NCBI GenBank assembly: GCA_020746875.1
Contig: JAGTJL010000010.1
Location: 992,001 to 1,056,000 of the forward strand
Source: Rhexocercosporidium sp. MPI-PUGE-AT-0058
Lineage: Eukaryota > Ascomycota > Leotiomycetes > Helotiales
Length of the DNA stretch: 64,000 nt
Direction of reading: 5' to 3'
Shown here in pieces: positions 10,100 to 22,600 of this stretch. Numbering within the stretch: position 1 is the stretch's first letter; every line of letters starts with the position of its first letter. The translations under genes were made by a program, and so were the position numbers. The notes beneath the pieces were generated by a model. The model made no database searches, had not been told where the DNA came from, and saw only the letters and a list, made by a program, of their open reading frames with translations.

Positions 10100-11249
10100 A
10101 TGCCTCCGAAGAAGCAAGAGAAGCAGGGCGGGGCCAAGAAGCCTTCTGCGACCAAGTTGGTAGAGGACAGGACTTTTGGAATGAAGAACAAGAAGGGCGC
10201 TCAGACACAGAAACAGATTGCCCAGATGACACAGTCTGCGAAAGCTGGTGGAACTCCCGAAGAAAAGAAGCGGGCTGCGGAGAAGGCTGAGAAGGAACGC
10301 GAGAAGGCCGCAATCGAGAAGATCAAGAGGGAAGAAGCAGAGCTATTTAAACCTGTTCAGGTCCAGAAGGTACCTTTCGGTGTCGATCCAAAGACTGTAC
10401 TCTGCCAGTTTTACAAGAAGGGTCACTGTGAGAAGGGGAGGAAGTGCAAGTTCTCACACGACTTGAACGTTGAACGGAAAGGAGAAAAGAAAGATTTGTA
10501 TCAAGATACTCGGGAAAACGAAGAAGAAGTGAAGAAGAAAGAGACCTCGGAAGATTGGGATGAAGAGAAGTTGCGACAGGTTGTGCTCTCCAAGAAGGGC
10601 AACCAGAAAACGACCACCGACAAAGTTTGCAAGTTCTTCGTGGATGCAGTAGAGGAGGGAAAATACGGTTGGTTCTGGACGTGTCCGAATGGCGGAGATA
10701 AGTGCATGTATCAGCACAAATTACCACCCGGGTTCGTAATCCTCCTACCAATTTCTGGATTTTGCTAACTCTTCTAGATTCGTACTGAAAACGAAGGAAC
10801 AACGTGCTGCAGAGAAAGCTCTTATGGACAAGTCGCCACTCAAAACTCTAACACTCGAAGACTTCTTAGAATCCGAACGGCACAAGCTTACCGGAACTCT
10901 CACCCCTGTTACCCCCGAATCATTTGCAAAATGGAAGAGGGAACGCCTGGATAAGAAGGCGGCCGAAGCTGAAGCGCAAATTGCCAAGGAAGCTACTGGC
11001 CGCGCTATGTTCGAGAAGGGAGATTGGGAAGCAAGTGGTGGCGAGGAGTCTGACGATGATGATGATGGAGAGGATGATGCCTGGAATATGGAAAAGTTGA
11101 GGAAAGAGACTGAAGCGTTGCGGGAGAGAAAAGAGGCCGAGCGGATAGCCAAATACGGCGGCCAAGGTCCCAGCACGAATGGTGACAGCGGTGTTGTGGA
11201 GGATGTCGAGCCCGATTCCAATGGATCCGAGAATGGGGAGGGGTCCTGA
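10100..11249 (+). CDS. tma46: CCCH zinc-finger translation factor TMA46 (DFRP1/ZC3H15)
   Basis: TMA46/DFRP1 binds and stabilises the translational GTPase DRG1/Rbg1 and associates with ribosomes. Exons 10100-10731 and 10778-11249 encode 367 residues; the 46-nt intron restores PGFVLKTKEQRAAEKALMD. A lysine-rich head with a coiled-coil-like segment (about 52-82) precedes the first CCCH finger (C102, C110, C116, H120; spacing x7-x5-x3). The second finger is WTCPNGGDKCMYQH with an earlier Cys at 177 in KVCKFF. The C-terminal half carries the DFRP segment (LTLEDFLESERHKL; AKWKRERLDKK) that contacts the GTPase, then an acidic stretch. Order and spacing match the family closely. The downstream 3' end faces the Ctr gene. 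Confidence 0.95.
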
Positions 11250-11561
11250 ATGTAAGCCTAGGAGGAGGTTCTCGAATCAAACTTTACGACTTTGAATTTA
11301 GCGTCATAGGGGAACACGGAATGCATCAACGTCTCGGCCATGTGCAGTGTTCGATATACACATCACGTATGCAGCTAGAACCGATTTGACTCAATCAAGC
11401 ACTACACGCCAGGGCATTGCCCGTACATAGTTAGGAAGACCAGAGGCGACCGCAAGTAGCCAAGTTGTACACAATCAACAAGCGGCTCAAGTCCCTGACC
11501 ACCACTTATTCCCATCATTCCGTACATCATCATTTCGTTCATGAAGGACCCAGAAGGTCTC
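11250..11561. other. Convergent 3' flanks of TMA46 and CTR
   Basis: About 310 bp between the two convergent gene ends. No gene or repeat is recognised. Confidence 0.5.
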
Positions 11562-12401
11562 CTAGCAGCAAGTCTTTTCCATTTCATCATATGTCCTGTC
11601 CCCGTGTTAGTACATTCATGGATTGCGGGGAGGGCGACTTACTTCGTATCCCGAGATGAGTACAAAGTATCCCGCGTGAAAAGAGCAAAACCAACCAACG
11701 CCCCAACCAGAATGGATATTATGATGTACCCTACTGATCATCAATCCTAGACACCAACAACAAAAGGCAAAGGTACATACCGTTGCTGTACATGAACAAA
11801 AGCATAATGCAATAACTAACAGAAAACTGAACGACATGAATCATCCCCCTCAATAACTGCTCCAGCATCACAACCAGGCCCTTCTGCCTTGGTTTCTCCG
11901 CATCGGTCCCTTTGTCCAGGAGCTTCTCTTCTATCTCTTCGGGTAAGACGTACGCCTTGGCTTGGAGGAACTCATTCCTCTTGCGCAAATGCCGGTCAAA
12001 TTCTCTCTGGAAGCGACGCAGGAATTCAAGAGAGATGACCAGGAGGAACGCGCCGAGACAGGCGATGAAGAAGGTAAACGAGGATCGGATGTGGAAAATG
12101 GAAGAGAGGAAACAAGCGTCTATCGTGTGCCAGTTGAGGAGCATCTAGGTATGTTAGCAGTGAAAGCCAAGCTCTAGTTACCGTTCTTGAACGGAGGCTG
12201 CTTGGAGTTCCATTTTGGGGGAATAATAAGGATATTGGCACTTACAGAAAGTTTGCAGCCACTTGATCCTCCCATCGACATCCCCATCCCAGCACCCGTC
12301 ATGACAGCAGCCTCCACCACACTGCTCGTTGCTTGAGATGCCATACTCATAGTTGACGAGGCTGCCGACGTCACCACAGCCATTGTCATGTCCATGTCCA
12401 T
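11562..12401 (-). CDS. Ctr-family copper transporter
   Basis: Ctr proteins are trimeric Cu(I) channels of the plasma or vacuolar membrane. Minus-strand exons are 12246-12401, 11781-12144, 11643-11730 and 11562-11595, summing to 213 residues. The extracellular N-terminus is Met-rich (MDMDMTM; GMGMSMGGSS). CKLSMLLNWHTIDACF leads into TM1, TM2 carries the selectivity motif MxxxM (IMLLFMYSNG), and TM3 has GxxxG (ILVGALVGF). The last intron is 47 nt with an exact TACTAAC branch site and leads to a 34-nt exon ending KTCC, a Cys-Cys tail typical of Ctr C-termini. If that intron is retained, translation stops at TAA just after RDTK and the Cys pair is lost. A longer upstream start out of frame is not supported. 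Subtype (Ctr2 or Ctr3-like) is uncertain. Confidence 0.92.
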
Positions 12402-15189
12402 CTTGTGTTCTAAACAAGTGCGGGATTATCGAGTTTCAGAAGTAACTCTAGCTTGGTGAGCTCCCAGATGGTATGTAGCAATATCTGTACTTAAGACAGG
12501 GCCTTCTTTAAGTATGGGTGATGGCTGGACTGCCCATGTTTACTCCACGCGGTCCAGCCATGTGCTGTAACTACGACACGACATTCATCCTCAAAAGGGC
12601 TCAAAACCACGCGCAAAATCGGGCGAGACATGTCATGCACTCCAAGACAACAGACGAAGGCGAGGCTGCGCTGCGCTGCTTATCTATCAAGGTAGCTACG
12701 GTCCCCTCCCCACCTTAATTATCTAGCTGACTTTCAGCACATAACTGTTTTGATATTTCAGATCCTGCCTTCCTAGTCCATATATCCAATCAGGATATCA
12801 GATAGTTGAAGTAGAGTCCTCTCACTGGTTCAATATCAATCTAGTCCTGGTAAGTGAGCAAGAGCACCAAGTGTATCGTTGCCAGAGCTAGACATTTAAC
12901 CCGTCGGTTACGCTAAATGCCCGGATTCCGAGTCGGCTGACTCGCCGATGAGAGGATTAGGATGTCTTTGGAGTCTTGGGTGAGCATGTTATTCTAGCGA
13001 GCTATGCCCCCCGAGTTTGCCCATATATGCCTCGCGTGTTTACCTGAAAAGAAAGCTACCTTGTGTTCTCCGTCAATTTAGATCCACTAGGGTAGGATCC
13101 CAGTGCCGCATTCATTGGCAATCAGAGATGCCCTGTAAGCCAACTACGGATGTAGCATTCAGTCCCACAAGGAAGTGAGAACGTTGGTGGCGGAAGCAAA
13201 GTTGAAATGGACATATTGCAAATTATCATGCAGATGTATATTTCCGGATTTCCGCTTTACCCCTCTAAGCCTTCAATCACGGATATACCTAATTTTCCGT
13301 GTCCAAATCCACGTCGAGAAAGATTAGCAATGTGCTCAAACACTCTCCACGCTGCTATCACTGTGATCTTCGGTTTTATTGGGCGGGTGTTCTTGGATTT
13401 AGTAGTTCAATTTCATCTGGATTTCCGTTGAAAGGATGGGACATTCTGCGCAACATCCCCCTCAATTGTGGGATGAATATCGTCTCATCTCTTGTATCAA
13501 GTATCAGCTGCGATGTCAACAGCAGCAACTTCAGATGGCAAGGTGTTCTCAGCCCTTTTGCATCCGCTTGCTTATAGATCGGATGATTGCTAATGACCAT
13601 CCGAACCATCAGTTCAGTGATACCTGTCCACCAGTCGTGCAAAAGTACAGGTTGTGTTCTCCTGCAACGAGACTCAAAATGGCACCACCAATCACCATAA
13701 CCCTAATAGCTATGGAAGCCAGCCTCGTTCTCACAACTCTGGCCCTGTTCTCGTACGGATATCCCAGTGCTGCCAGAGATGCCCTCTGGGAGGAAGGCGG
13801 GATCCATCACTTCAACTCCAATCCGAAGCTTCGAATATACTTCTACGCGAACCACTTGGAGCCCCCAGTAATTCCTTATATCTGGTCCCAAAGGTGCGTA
13901 CAATCCTGCACAAATATCATATTTCCTTCCAGATTCCACCCACCTCTGCCTTGCCTGATCCAAGACACTGATCAAGAACTTAAGTTTCTCCGATTTCAAC
14001 CTGGGTGTCGCAATCCTTACTCTTTGGGTATTCATCACTAGATGCCTTCTGAGAGGGCTGAAAGTGGTGAATAAATGGACCGACTTTTTCTTGCATTGCT
14101 GCGTGATGACCTTTTGGATCATTTGTCTTTGTGGCCAACAATCCCCGGATTATTCAGATCCTGAGCACCCAAGCCGTGTGCCGTGGTATCTGACACACAG
14201 TGAGCTCATAATATCTACATTTCCCTTTATCTTTTCAGGACATTGTGATGAGAGCAGGTTGTTTTGTGGCTGACAATGTGGGAGGTTGCGGCGTAGCGGA
14301 TATAAATACGCAGCCGCCGTGTCGAATTGCCCAAGCTTCTTTTGGGATGACGATTGTAGCCGTGTAAGCTCCAGTTTATTCAGACTGCCGGTTTCGGAGT
14401 CGCTCTGACACGTTGATAGATTATTCTACGTTGGCTGTGTTTGGAAGACTGTGGCGTACGAGGGATTCGACTACTTGCTCGAGAAATTCCAAAGTGACAC
14501 GGTGGAAAAATCGCCTGCTGTCGTGTCGAGAGCTATGGAGGAAATTAGGCATGAATATGGAGATTCTGAAGAAGAAGGTCTGTTATTGCGGGTATGGGAT
14601 GACATGTGAGACGGGACGGTCTTCATGAAGAAGCCGCATGTGCCAAAGTAGTCCAACAACAATGATTAACGATTTATCCTACCCCAATTTTACCAGCGAA
14701 AATCAAAATGTTTTCATGTTAATAGAGTTGATTGAGGAATCGTAATGTCGCTCACGAACCTGCTGTGGGGATGAGAGTACATCCCGACGAAGGGTTAGGG
14801 TTCGCGAAGTTGAAAACTAGCTCAAACCAGCGCAAGGGAGCAGTTCTCGCCCCATAAGGGAACCCCTCCATGAGCAGATTTACCTTGGTGGCTGGAAACT
14901 TGCTCTCAAGGCTTGGCATAACCCCAACTCTCTATGATATCTTTACTGTTGATTGGGTAACGATAATGATTGTTACAGTGGCGACCGTGATTGATGCCTG
15001 GGTGTTAGTACTTTAATGGGCTATCCGCAAGCCATCGCTGGCTCGATATTTCACAATCTCTTAACTTTAGATCACCACTTTGACACTTCTCCCGATCTTG
15101 CTGTCCAATATTTCCTTGGAATATAATCCACATAAGCCAAGCCGAAGCTTGTTTGGTTGGGATTGCTGGCTAGCTAAATTCCTTCGGAG
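12402..15189. other. Divergent intergenic region between CTR and the copper-fist gene
   Basis: About 2.8 kb lies between the two divergent copper genes. Open frames around 13200-14120 are present, but I found neither motifs nor a consistent splice model for them. I scanned by eye for yeast Mac1 (TTTGCTC-type) and fission-yeast Cuf1-type sites and found no convincing match, so no regulatory site is claimed. Confidence 0.45.
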
Positions 15190-16123
15190 ATGCCTCTCAT
15201 CAACGGTTGCAAGTACTCCTGGTATTACAGCCTCCCAGCTCGAACGATACCTCTCAAATCAACGTTGATATACTTGATGAACCCATATCGCTGACATATG
15301 ACAGCGAGCCATGTATTCGTGGTCATCGAGCGACTTCTTGCGCCCATACGGACAGAATATTGATCGAGGTTCGAAAACCCGGCCGTCCCCTTGAGAGCTG
15401 TGGTCACAATCTCAACACATGTAATTGTGGTAGGGTTGCTGAGATATTTGCGGTAAACAGTGGTATGGTTTTCTTTATCTATACCATGATGCTGGAACTA
15501 AATATTCCCAAGTGATGTCTGATCCTTCTTCGAGCCCATTTGGGACAGACTCCAACTCTAATTTCGTTGTGACTACACCACCAACGCCTTCAATGTCTTC
15601 CAGCGGCCCTTCTAAGCCCAAGGCTCGTACCAAGAGCCAGTCTCGAGTTGCCAAGCGATCCAAGAAAAAGATAATTACACCGCCGACGTCTCCTCTGGAT
15701 ATTGGCTCACCAGAAACCATCTCTTCGACTACAGGAGTGGCGCCAATGCAACAACAAGCTCAAGTTCTGGCTGCTTCCAGCGTTATGCAGGACCAGGACT
15801 TCAATCTGTCTGTTCCAGGACAGTCGGACGTCTACACCCAACCTTTGCAATACATTCAATCAAACGCCCAATCGTACCAGTCACTGCCTCCTATACAAGG
15901 GAACTACATGAACTACCCATCCGGGCAAGAGTACACCGGGCCTGGTGGACACCAAATCCTTTACGAGCAGCCGCCGCAGCCAGTCAACTACTCGAGCAGG
16001 ATCGAAGACGTGACGATGGGACAGAATCCACATTTGCAGTCGCAGCAAGAATCCAATGGGTCCGGGATCAGGTCGCAATATATTCTGGCAACGCAGGATT
16101 CGGTTTGGCGGGCGATGCGGTAG
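15190..16123 (+). CDS. Copper-fist transcription factor (GRISEA/Mac1/Cuf1 type)
   Basis: Copper-fist proteins bind DNA through a Cu/Zn-stabilised N-terminal domain and control copper uptake or detoxification genes. Exons 15190-15221, 15305-15462 and 15513-16123 give 266 residues with consistent phases. The first exon encodes MPLINGCKYS and two bases of the first Cys codon; splicing restores CEPCIRGHRATSCAH, the C-x2-C-x8-C-x-H copper fist, followed by RKPGRP, the (R/K)GRP minor-groove motif, and CNCGR. A basic segment (KSQSRVAKRSKKK) follows, then a Gln/Ser/Pro-rich region likely to act in activation. The Cys-rich C-terminal block typical of GRISEA/Mac1 is missing from this frame; related Cys codons lie further downstream in other frames (about 16270-16345), so the 3' end may be incomplete or decayed. 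It is divergent from a Ctr gene 2.8 kb away. Confidence 0.85.
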
Positions 16124-19100
16124 GGTGGGTTCTCTCTCCACAGTCCACATTGGATCAGCATAGGATGAACATGCGGTGGGTTGGCACCAACAGTTCAAAC
16201 CATTCCATAACCAACTACTCTCGGCACACAATGTTCTAGATAGTATCGAGTACAATTCTCGCACGAGCAATGCATCGGATCGCAGATGCAGCCGATATGC
16301 GTTACAGTGCCCTGACTACATTGAAAACACTTGCAATACATCTTCGGAGGCTCTTCCTTTCGAGACGGGTCTATGGATGAGATTGACGAAGATAGGGGCT
16401 AGTATTCTGCTGTGGAAGACATTTTGATGGTAACGTTTTCGGTGGCGGTTTCACTAGCTAAATAATATTTTCTGGGTGGAGTGGAGCAGAGAAGTGGCAT
16501 GAAGCTGATATGAAGAACCATGAAGTAGACTAATCGAAAGAAATTTGATGGCTGTCGATGAAGTTGTGACTTTCACCCATGTTCTTACATTCTCGTGAGT
16601 CTCGAGTCATGGACATTTGTATACCAATGCAGCAACGCCATTCCTGTTCCGGAATATGAAACCCTCTTCAAGTAAGAAAACCCATGACTATATACAAATC
16701 CCATAAGCAGCCGTCAACCATTTTTATATTGAATGCAAACCGTTTTGTGTTTGTTGTAACAGAAAATTACTGGTTTTAGCCGGCGCACCAACAACATTCA
16801 ATTTTCGCTTAGCGAGACAATGCCAAGGCTTCAGGGGCAAGTCAACAATGACCAAACCTCGAGATAGATTCGCAGTACGAGTTACGACTCAGCCAAAGAG
16901 TTTGACACTGATACATCCGGTAGCTTATCGGGTTAAAGAAACCTAATACACCACTTTAGCTAACCCATTAGCCTTGCCATATAGTGACAGAGGATTGACA
17001 ATACAAGAATCGTATATGTCTACAGCTAATCTAGACTAGCACTCGTACGTAGCTCTTAGGCCGACCTAGTGACTGATTTTGCATATAAAAAGCAGTTACC
17101 CTGTATCGGGGGTATATCAAGAGGGCGATCACGGGTCGGGAGATGTACGGAAGTGTAGGGAACCAATGCGGCCGCCTGAACAGCGGAGACAAATATATTA
17201 AGGTTTAGGCGGAGGCAGGCTGCTGTAGGCTGAACTTGGGCTGGGCAAAGTCATACGCTGGTCCAAGTTCAACTCTCTCGAAGAACCAACAAGGCTCCCT
17301 CAGAGGCTCTGTCAAGTTGACATCCGAACAAGTGGAGAAGACAGCAGAAATCATTGCGATTCTGCCCGGAAAGCAAGGCCTAGCCGTCGTCATACAAGCT
17401 ATATTTCGTCTCAAAATGATACTTTGACACTAACTCTTCACAGCTTCTCCTCAACTGCACAGAGTTCCTGGCTTCAAAATTGGACTTCAAGACTCCAAAA
17501 TAGCGCGCGCTATTCTTGGACTGGGCATTCCCGAGGTATCCTTTCCTGAAGCTCTTGGTTCTCTGGTATGCTTTTGGCTCCATGATCAAGTTTCGTGCGA
17601 TATACTCAAAATTCCTACAAAGGATGATTCACTGATCGCCTGATGTGCACTCTCCGATTATTGGGTCACCAATGAATGGTGGCTCTGGCGGACGTCAACT
17701 TCCGAGTAACTTTCAACGTGAACCCTTATGTCGCCGACGTAGCTATCTCAGTTTCCACCACGGGCACATTCCGCACATGGGTAAGTGAATATCAATGTTC
17801 ACGGATGGAACACAAAGGTCAGTGGTACTCGGGGTATGTAGAATAGAATGGTTTTTAGCAGAAGGTCTGAGTCGGGCCACGGTATGAAACAAACTTATAG
17901 AGTACTATTGTCTTCGTGTGAGCAACTTGTGAAATATTTTAGAGGTAATTCCGTGCCATCACACGAATCCGTACACACATACAACAGAAACTCAATAACC
18001 CCCCTCCCCCCCCCCCCCCCCCCCCAAAATCAGTCAAGCTGACTGTTGGGGTGCCTTGTAATAGTCTTGATTTGGGGGAGATTCTGTAAGTGGAGGCACC
18101 ATATGGCATGAATGAGTGAAAGCAGTCTTAGCCGAGTTTGGAGATTTCAACGGATGTGAGCCTCGCGTCCAATCTTTCTAGCTTATAACTTGAGCTGTTC
18201 TGTTTGCTTTGGCTATGCGATTATTCTTAGTTCACTAAGAAAAGGTGTTTGTGTGTGCGGGTAGAGAGTTATTCGATTTGGCACAAGTGTAAACCAAGTC
18301 GAGTTGAGACTTGACCTGGAGCTTCTTCGAACAGGCTCAACTTTGCTCAATTACCACTCGCTGAACCAAGAAGTTCCATTCACATGCATTACCAGTACTT
18401 TCAAAGGATCTCCTAAGTTTGATTGCCCAAGGTGTCGAAAAGATGATGTGGATATCGGCAGGATAAATTGGACGGTTGCAGAAGTTTGGGAGAGGCCCAC
18501 CCATCTAGGAAGTTTTTCTTGGCGGATTTTTGAGCATGCTGTTCTTGACCTATTCCATTCTCATTCTGTGTCTATTTACAACTTACTTATCACATACTGG
18601 CTCGCCCTTCTATCATTCTCAACACTATCCATTTGCAGGCGCTTAGAAAGTAAACATGATGACTAGGCATGCTTTCTTTAACGCCTAAGACGAATCAGAA
18701 ATTGGTGACTAGAGGAACTGCACTAGTCTCCACTTGCCTTTTAAGAGTCGCCTCGTTGCAACTCTCTCCATCTTTTCAACTTTCTGAAGCTCTTCGACCT
18801 CTTTAACCTCTCAATCCTTTTCGATTTTCTAAAGGTTTCCGTTATGAATGCTCAACCTCATCCTCTTGTCCCTTCGATAACAACCCCTAGACTTTGCGAA
18901 GGTTTCGTCTTTGCTCTTTCACTCACATATTCACTTGTCACAGCAACACTCTAAGCGTTCTCTCAACAGTTGTGGACTAGCGTACTTTCCCCGAGGTACT
19001 TAACCTTCGTTCTTATCCCAACCTTCTCCAAACTCACTCAACTACAACTTCTTTCGATCTCTTCCTCCACCCTTTGCCATAAAAACCTTCTCGGTATTTT

Positions 19101-19663
19101 CTCAGCCACAAACCTTCTCAATCTCTTCCACCACCTCTGACCACAACACCAACTCCATCAATGAAGTGACACCCTCGCAGACCCCATTAGAATCTCAACC
19201 ATACAAACTTTATCTAGGTACGTTCACAAGCCATCATTTCATGTGTCCAAAGTCTGTTGTTCAGCTTCGAAACGTCTCTTGCAAGTCCAATATTTCAGAC
19301 CTTGTCAGCTGTTCCTCACCTTCGGTCACGCCAATTGAGGCTACGATCTCATCTATGTCTTTAATCTTTGTGGATATCATGTGCCTGGGACCTCTCCTTC
19401 TATTCCCCTCATGAGCCTCATCTTCATGGAGTTGTCCGATTTCAACACCCTCAAGCAGTATTGTGGCATCGGGGGCATTCAGAACTCTTACTTCGGGTAT
19501 TCTCTATTGAATTTTGCGCCTTAGCAGACTTTTAGACGCCGACTTTCCATCCCGCTGAGGGTTCTTCTGTTTAATTCCTCCTACAAACCATTATACTCAA
19601 CAGACTTGCTAACATAATATACAGGAAAGCACCCGAAATTACTTGGAAACAAAAGTCACTAAC
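16124..19663. other. Long non-genic stretch upstream of the SNF2 helicase
   Basis: About 3.5 kb without a supported gene, apart from possible extra 3' exons of the copper-fist gene before 16430. It contains a poly-C run near 18006-18025. From about 18720 to 19160 the + strand is very C/T-rich (repeats of CTCTTC, CAACC and similar), suggesting the promoter or a long leader of the helicase. The frame at 18304-18666 has no ATG start and no motif. Confidence 0.45.
17999..18025. repeat. Poly-C homopolymer tract
   Basis: A nearly pure cytosine run, interrupted by a single T near its 5' end, with about 20 consecutive C after the interruption. Such a G/C homopolymer can fold into i-motif or G-quadruplex structures and is prone to length errors in sequencing, so its exact length should not be trusted. 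Confidence 0.85.
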
Positions 19664-22600
19664 ATGGCTGAGTGCACTCCCCCTCCTTCTCAGGACGATC
19701 TAGAGGGATCACTTGCGAGCAGTGCTCTCCTCAAGCGACAAAGCACACCAAGCGATCCCAGCGGCTCTCGTCTCTCATCCTCCCATTCAGACGATGGCGA
19801 GCTGCGCAAGCTACCTCGCTCGGTTTGGGAGGCGGAGACCTGCGACTCGGTCCCTGCTCAACCCACATCTGACAATGACACTCCAATCCAGGAAGACACC
19901 CAGGAAGACCTACCGCTACACAGTAGCCCAAAGATAAAGGAGGAAATTACTACACCTCCCCGGACCTCTCGCCAAGATTCTACACTTTCAAGTACGTACA
20001 AGAGTGCTACCCCCAATATCGATTTGGCAATAGATGTTAAAGTCATCATCGACCTGGTGAGTGACGGTGACGACGATTTTCCCGATATCGATGAAATTCT
20101 CGCTCGCCCTAGAATCAAGCGCGAGTCCCAGACTCCAAAGTCGCCGCCGCAAGATTTTGAGATGTTGGATTATATCCCCATGAAGATGGAGGATGACGAC
20201 GTCTCGCCAGAATACACTGTGGGCGATGCTCCGGATGCCCCAGCAGAAGACTCTGTTGAGGATTCTGACAATACCGCACATGGAGATGGCCCTTCCCAAG
20301 ATAACAAAAAGAAGAATCTAAATCAGCGCAAGGCACAGGGCAAGCGTGCTAGAACTGCTCGGGAATGGCACAAACGTCGTCAAGCCAAGCTCATTCCAGC
20401 TAGCCGTAAAGGTATCGCTTACAAGCGAAAGCAGATTGTTGAGATTCGTTCCAACATGATGCAAGACAACACCAGACGAAGAAAGATCAAACTGTCAAAG
20501 CGAAGAAATGAAGCACGGGTAGACCCCAGAATCTTCCTGGATCTAGGATCTCGAGTTCATCGATCAGTCTCGCCACATGATGATGAGTCGGACCAAGTGG
20601 GCCAGCCTGTTGTTGATGCAAAAACCAAGAAGGATTGGTGGGTGAAGTTCTTGGAGCAAAACCATGAGGTCGATCTGCACCAATGCAAAGGGGACTTCAA
20701 TGACCTCGTGAAGAAAACCAAGAGTTTCGGATACAACCGAATGAAGCCAGCAGCCAACGGAAAATGGGAGCTGGTTGGTATGGAGTCTAGTAAATACATT
20801 CACTTGTCGCTGTTTTGGCAAGATCGTTGTTGACCAGGTTCTTAGCACTGCACAATCATCAAGTTCTGGGACTACATCACATAGTTGAACGAGAATGTTC
20901 TGACGAAGGGCCTTGGGGCTCGATCTGTGCTGATGATATGGTAAGTTCTTATGCCATACAAATTGTTCACTGGCCTGACTTCAGGATTTAGGGCATGGGA
21001 AAGACCGTGCAAACAATTGCTGTATGATCTTTTACTTTGTTAGTCTTACTGAAGCTGACATCGCAGACTATCATCGCCAACCCTCCCACGCCCGAGCAAA
21101 TCGCAAAGAACATAAAGACTACCTTGATTATTGTTCCAAGCAGCCTGGTAAGTGTTCAATAGCTTCGATTTTTTAAATTGCTAATTCTCCTGCAGCGAAA
21201 TCAGTGGTTGAGGGAGATCAAACTCCATGCACCAAGTCTGGGAGAGAACGTTATGCAATTCAAGTCTGCTCTTGAAGATAACACCGTGACCAGACTGAAG
21301 TCGAATGACATTGTCCTGACAACATACTGGGAGTTATGCCAAAGCTATCCAAATCCTGGTAGAAATGTTGTTGCTGAATGGGAGGAGGCAAAGCTGGATC
21401 TGTTTCAAGAGTACCAGAGATGGGTGAAGAATCATCAGCAGGAAAATGGTTTGCTCCATCAGATTGAGTGGTATCGGGTAAGTAAAATTTCTCAATTTTA
21501 TAGCGGATGAACTAACAAGGTATGTTCTAAGGTGGTTTTGGATGAAGGCGTAAGTCCACTTGCTCGAAGCAATTGCAAGTACCTAACAAGAATAGCATTT
21601 CATTAAGAATTACTTGAGCCGAACTAGTCGTGCTGCTGTTGCGCTGAAAGGACAACACCGTCTTCTTTTGTCAGGTGTAAGTTCTTCGACTCCCAGCCGA
21701 TGTTAGTCCGTTCTGACCTTTGTAGACCCCCATTATGAATTCATACGATGGTATATTATCTATGAGGCTTCTCATAGATATTGAGCTGACTTTAAGCAGA
21801 ATTTCATCCCATATTTCGCTTTCTCAGAGAGCCATTGACTATGAACCTATCACCAACAAAGTAAGCATACTCCCTCACTTTTGTTAGACATTCACTAATA
21901 GCGGCCAGTTTCCAACTGCAGTATGGCATCTCAACCGATGTAAGCTCGTTTTGATCGTATTTTAGATGGCACTAACACCTTACAGGAGACATGTGAGCAA
22001 TGTCTCTCTGTCGTATTGTCAGGTCTAATCATCCGGTACGTTGGACATTCATTTTACGACTCACTCGACGAAGGATTGCTGACCCGAGATGATGAAGCCG
22101 CACAATGAAGGATAGACTTTTCAATAAGCCTATCGTGGTCCTTCCGCAAGATCATAGGTCTATTGCAGAGCTTGAATCCTTGCCATCGGAACAGATCCTC
22201 AACCGTGCCATCAGCATCCGGATGGCCGAGTTGAAAGATATGACCTTCCCTGAGAAAGACGAGCGAAAGAGACTGAAAAGCCAGTATGCTCAAAACACGC
22301 GCTTGCGACAGTACGTTTTTTAAATCAAGCTGCGTCTCTTCTTCTGCTGACTTCGAAGATTGACGGCGAACCCGGACATCATCGCACAACAAATAGTGGC
22401 AAGTCAATCATGCACTTTCTTCTAACTGCTTGAATCTAATATTTGCAGGTTCTCCTGGAAGCTTCTGAACTGAAGAATCTCCAACAAAAAGTCAAGGATA
22501 TGAGACTGCCAGGAAGACCGAAAGCATTTGCAAATATGCTCTACCACCGTAAGCTATAATCGACACCATAGTACCCCTCATCTAGCTTGCTAAAGTCCAT

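Noticed and set aside
12402..15189. Mac1- or Cuf1-type copper response elements
   Set aside because: By-eye scan found only partial matches (for example TTTGCCCA near 13016), none fitting the consensus.
18304..18666. 120-residue frame before the helicase, with CPRC
   Set aside because: It begins at TTG, lacks an ATG near the start and shows no family features beyond one CxxC.
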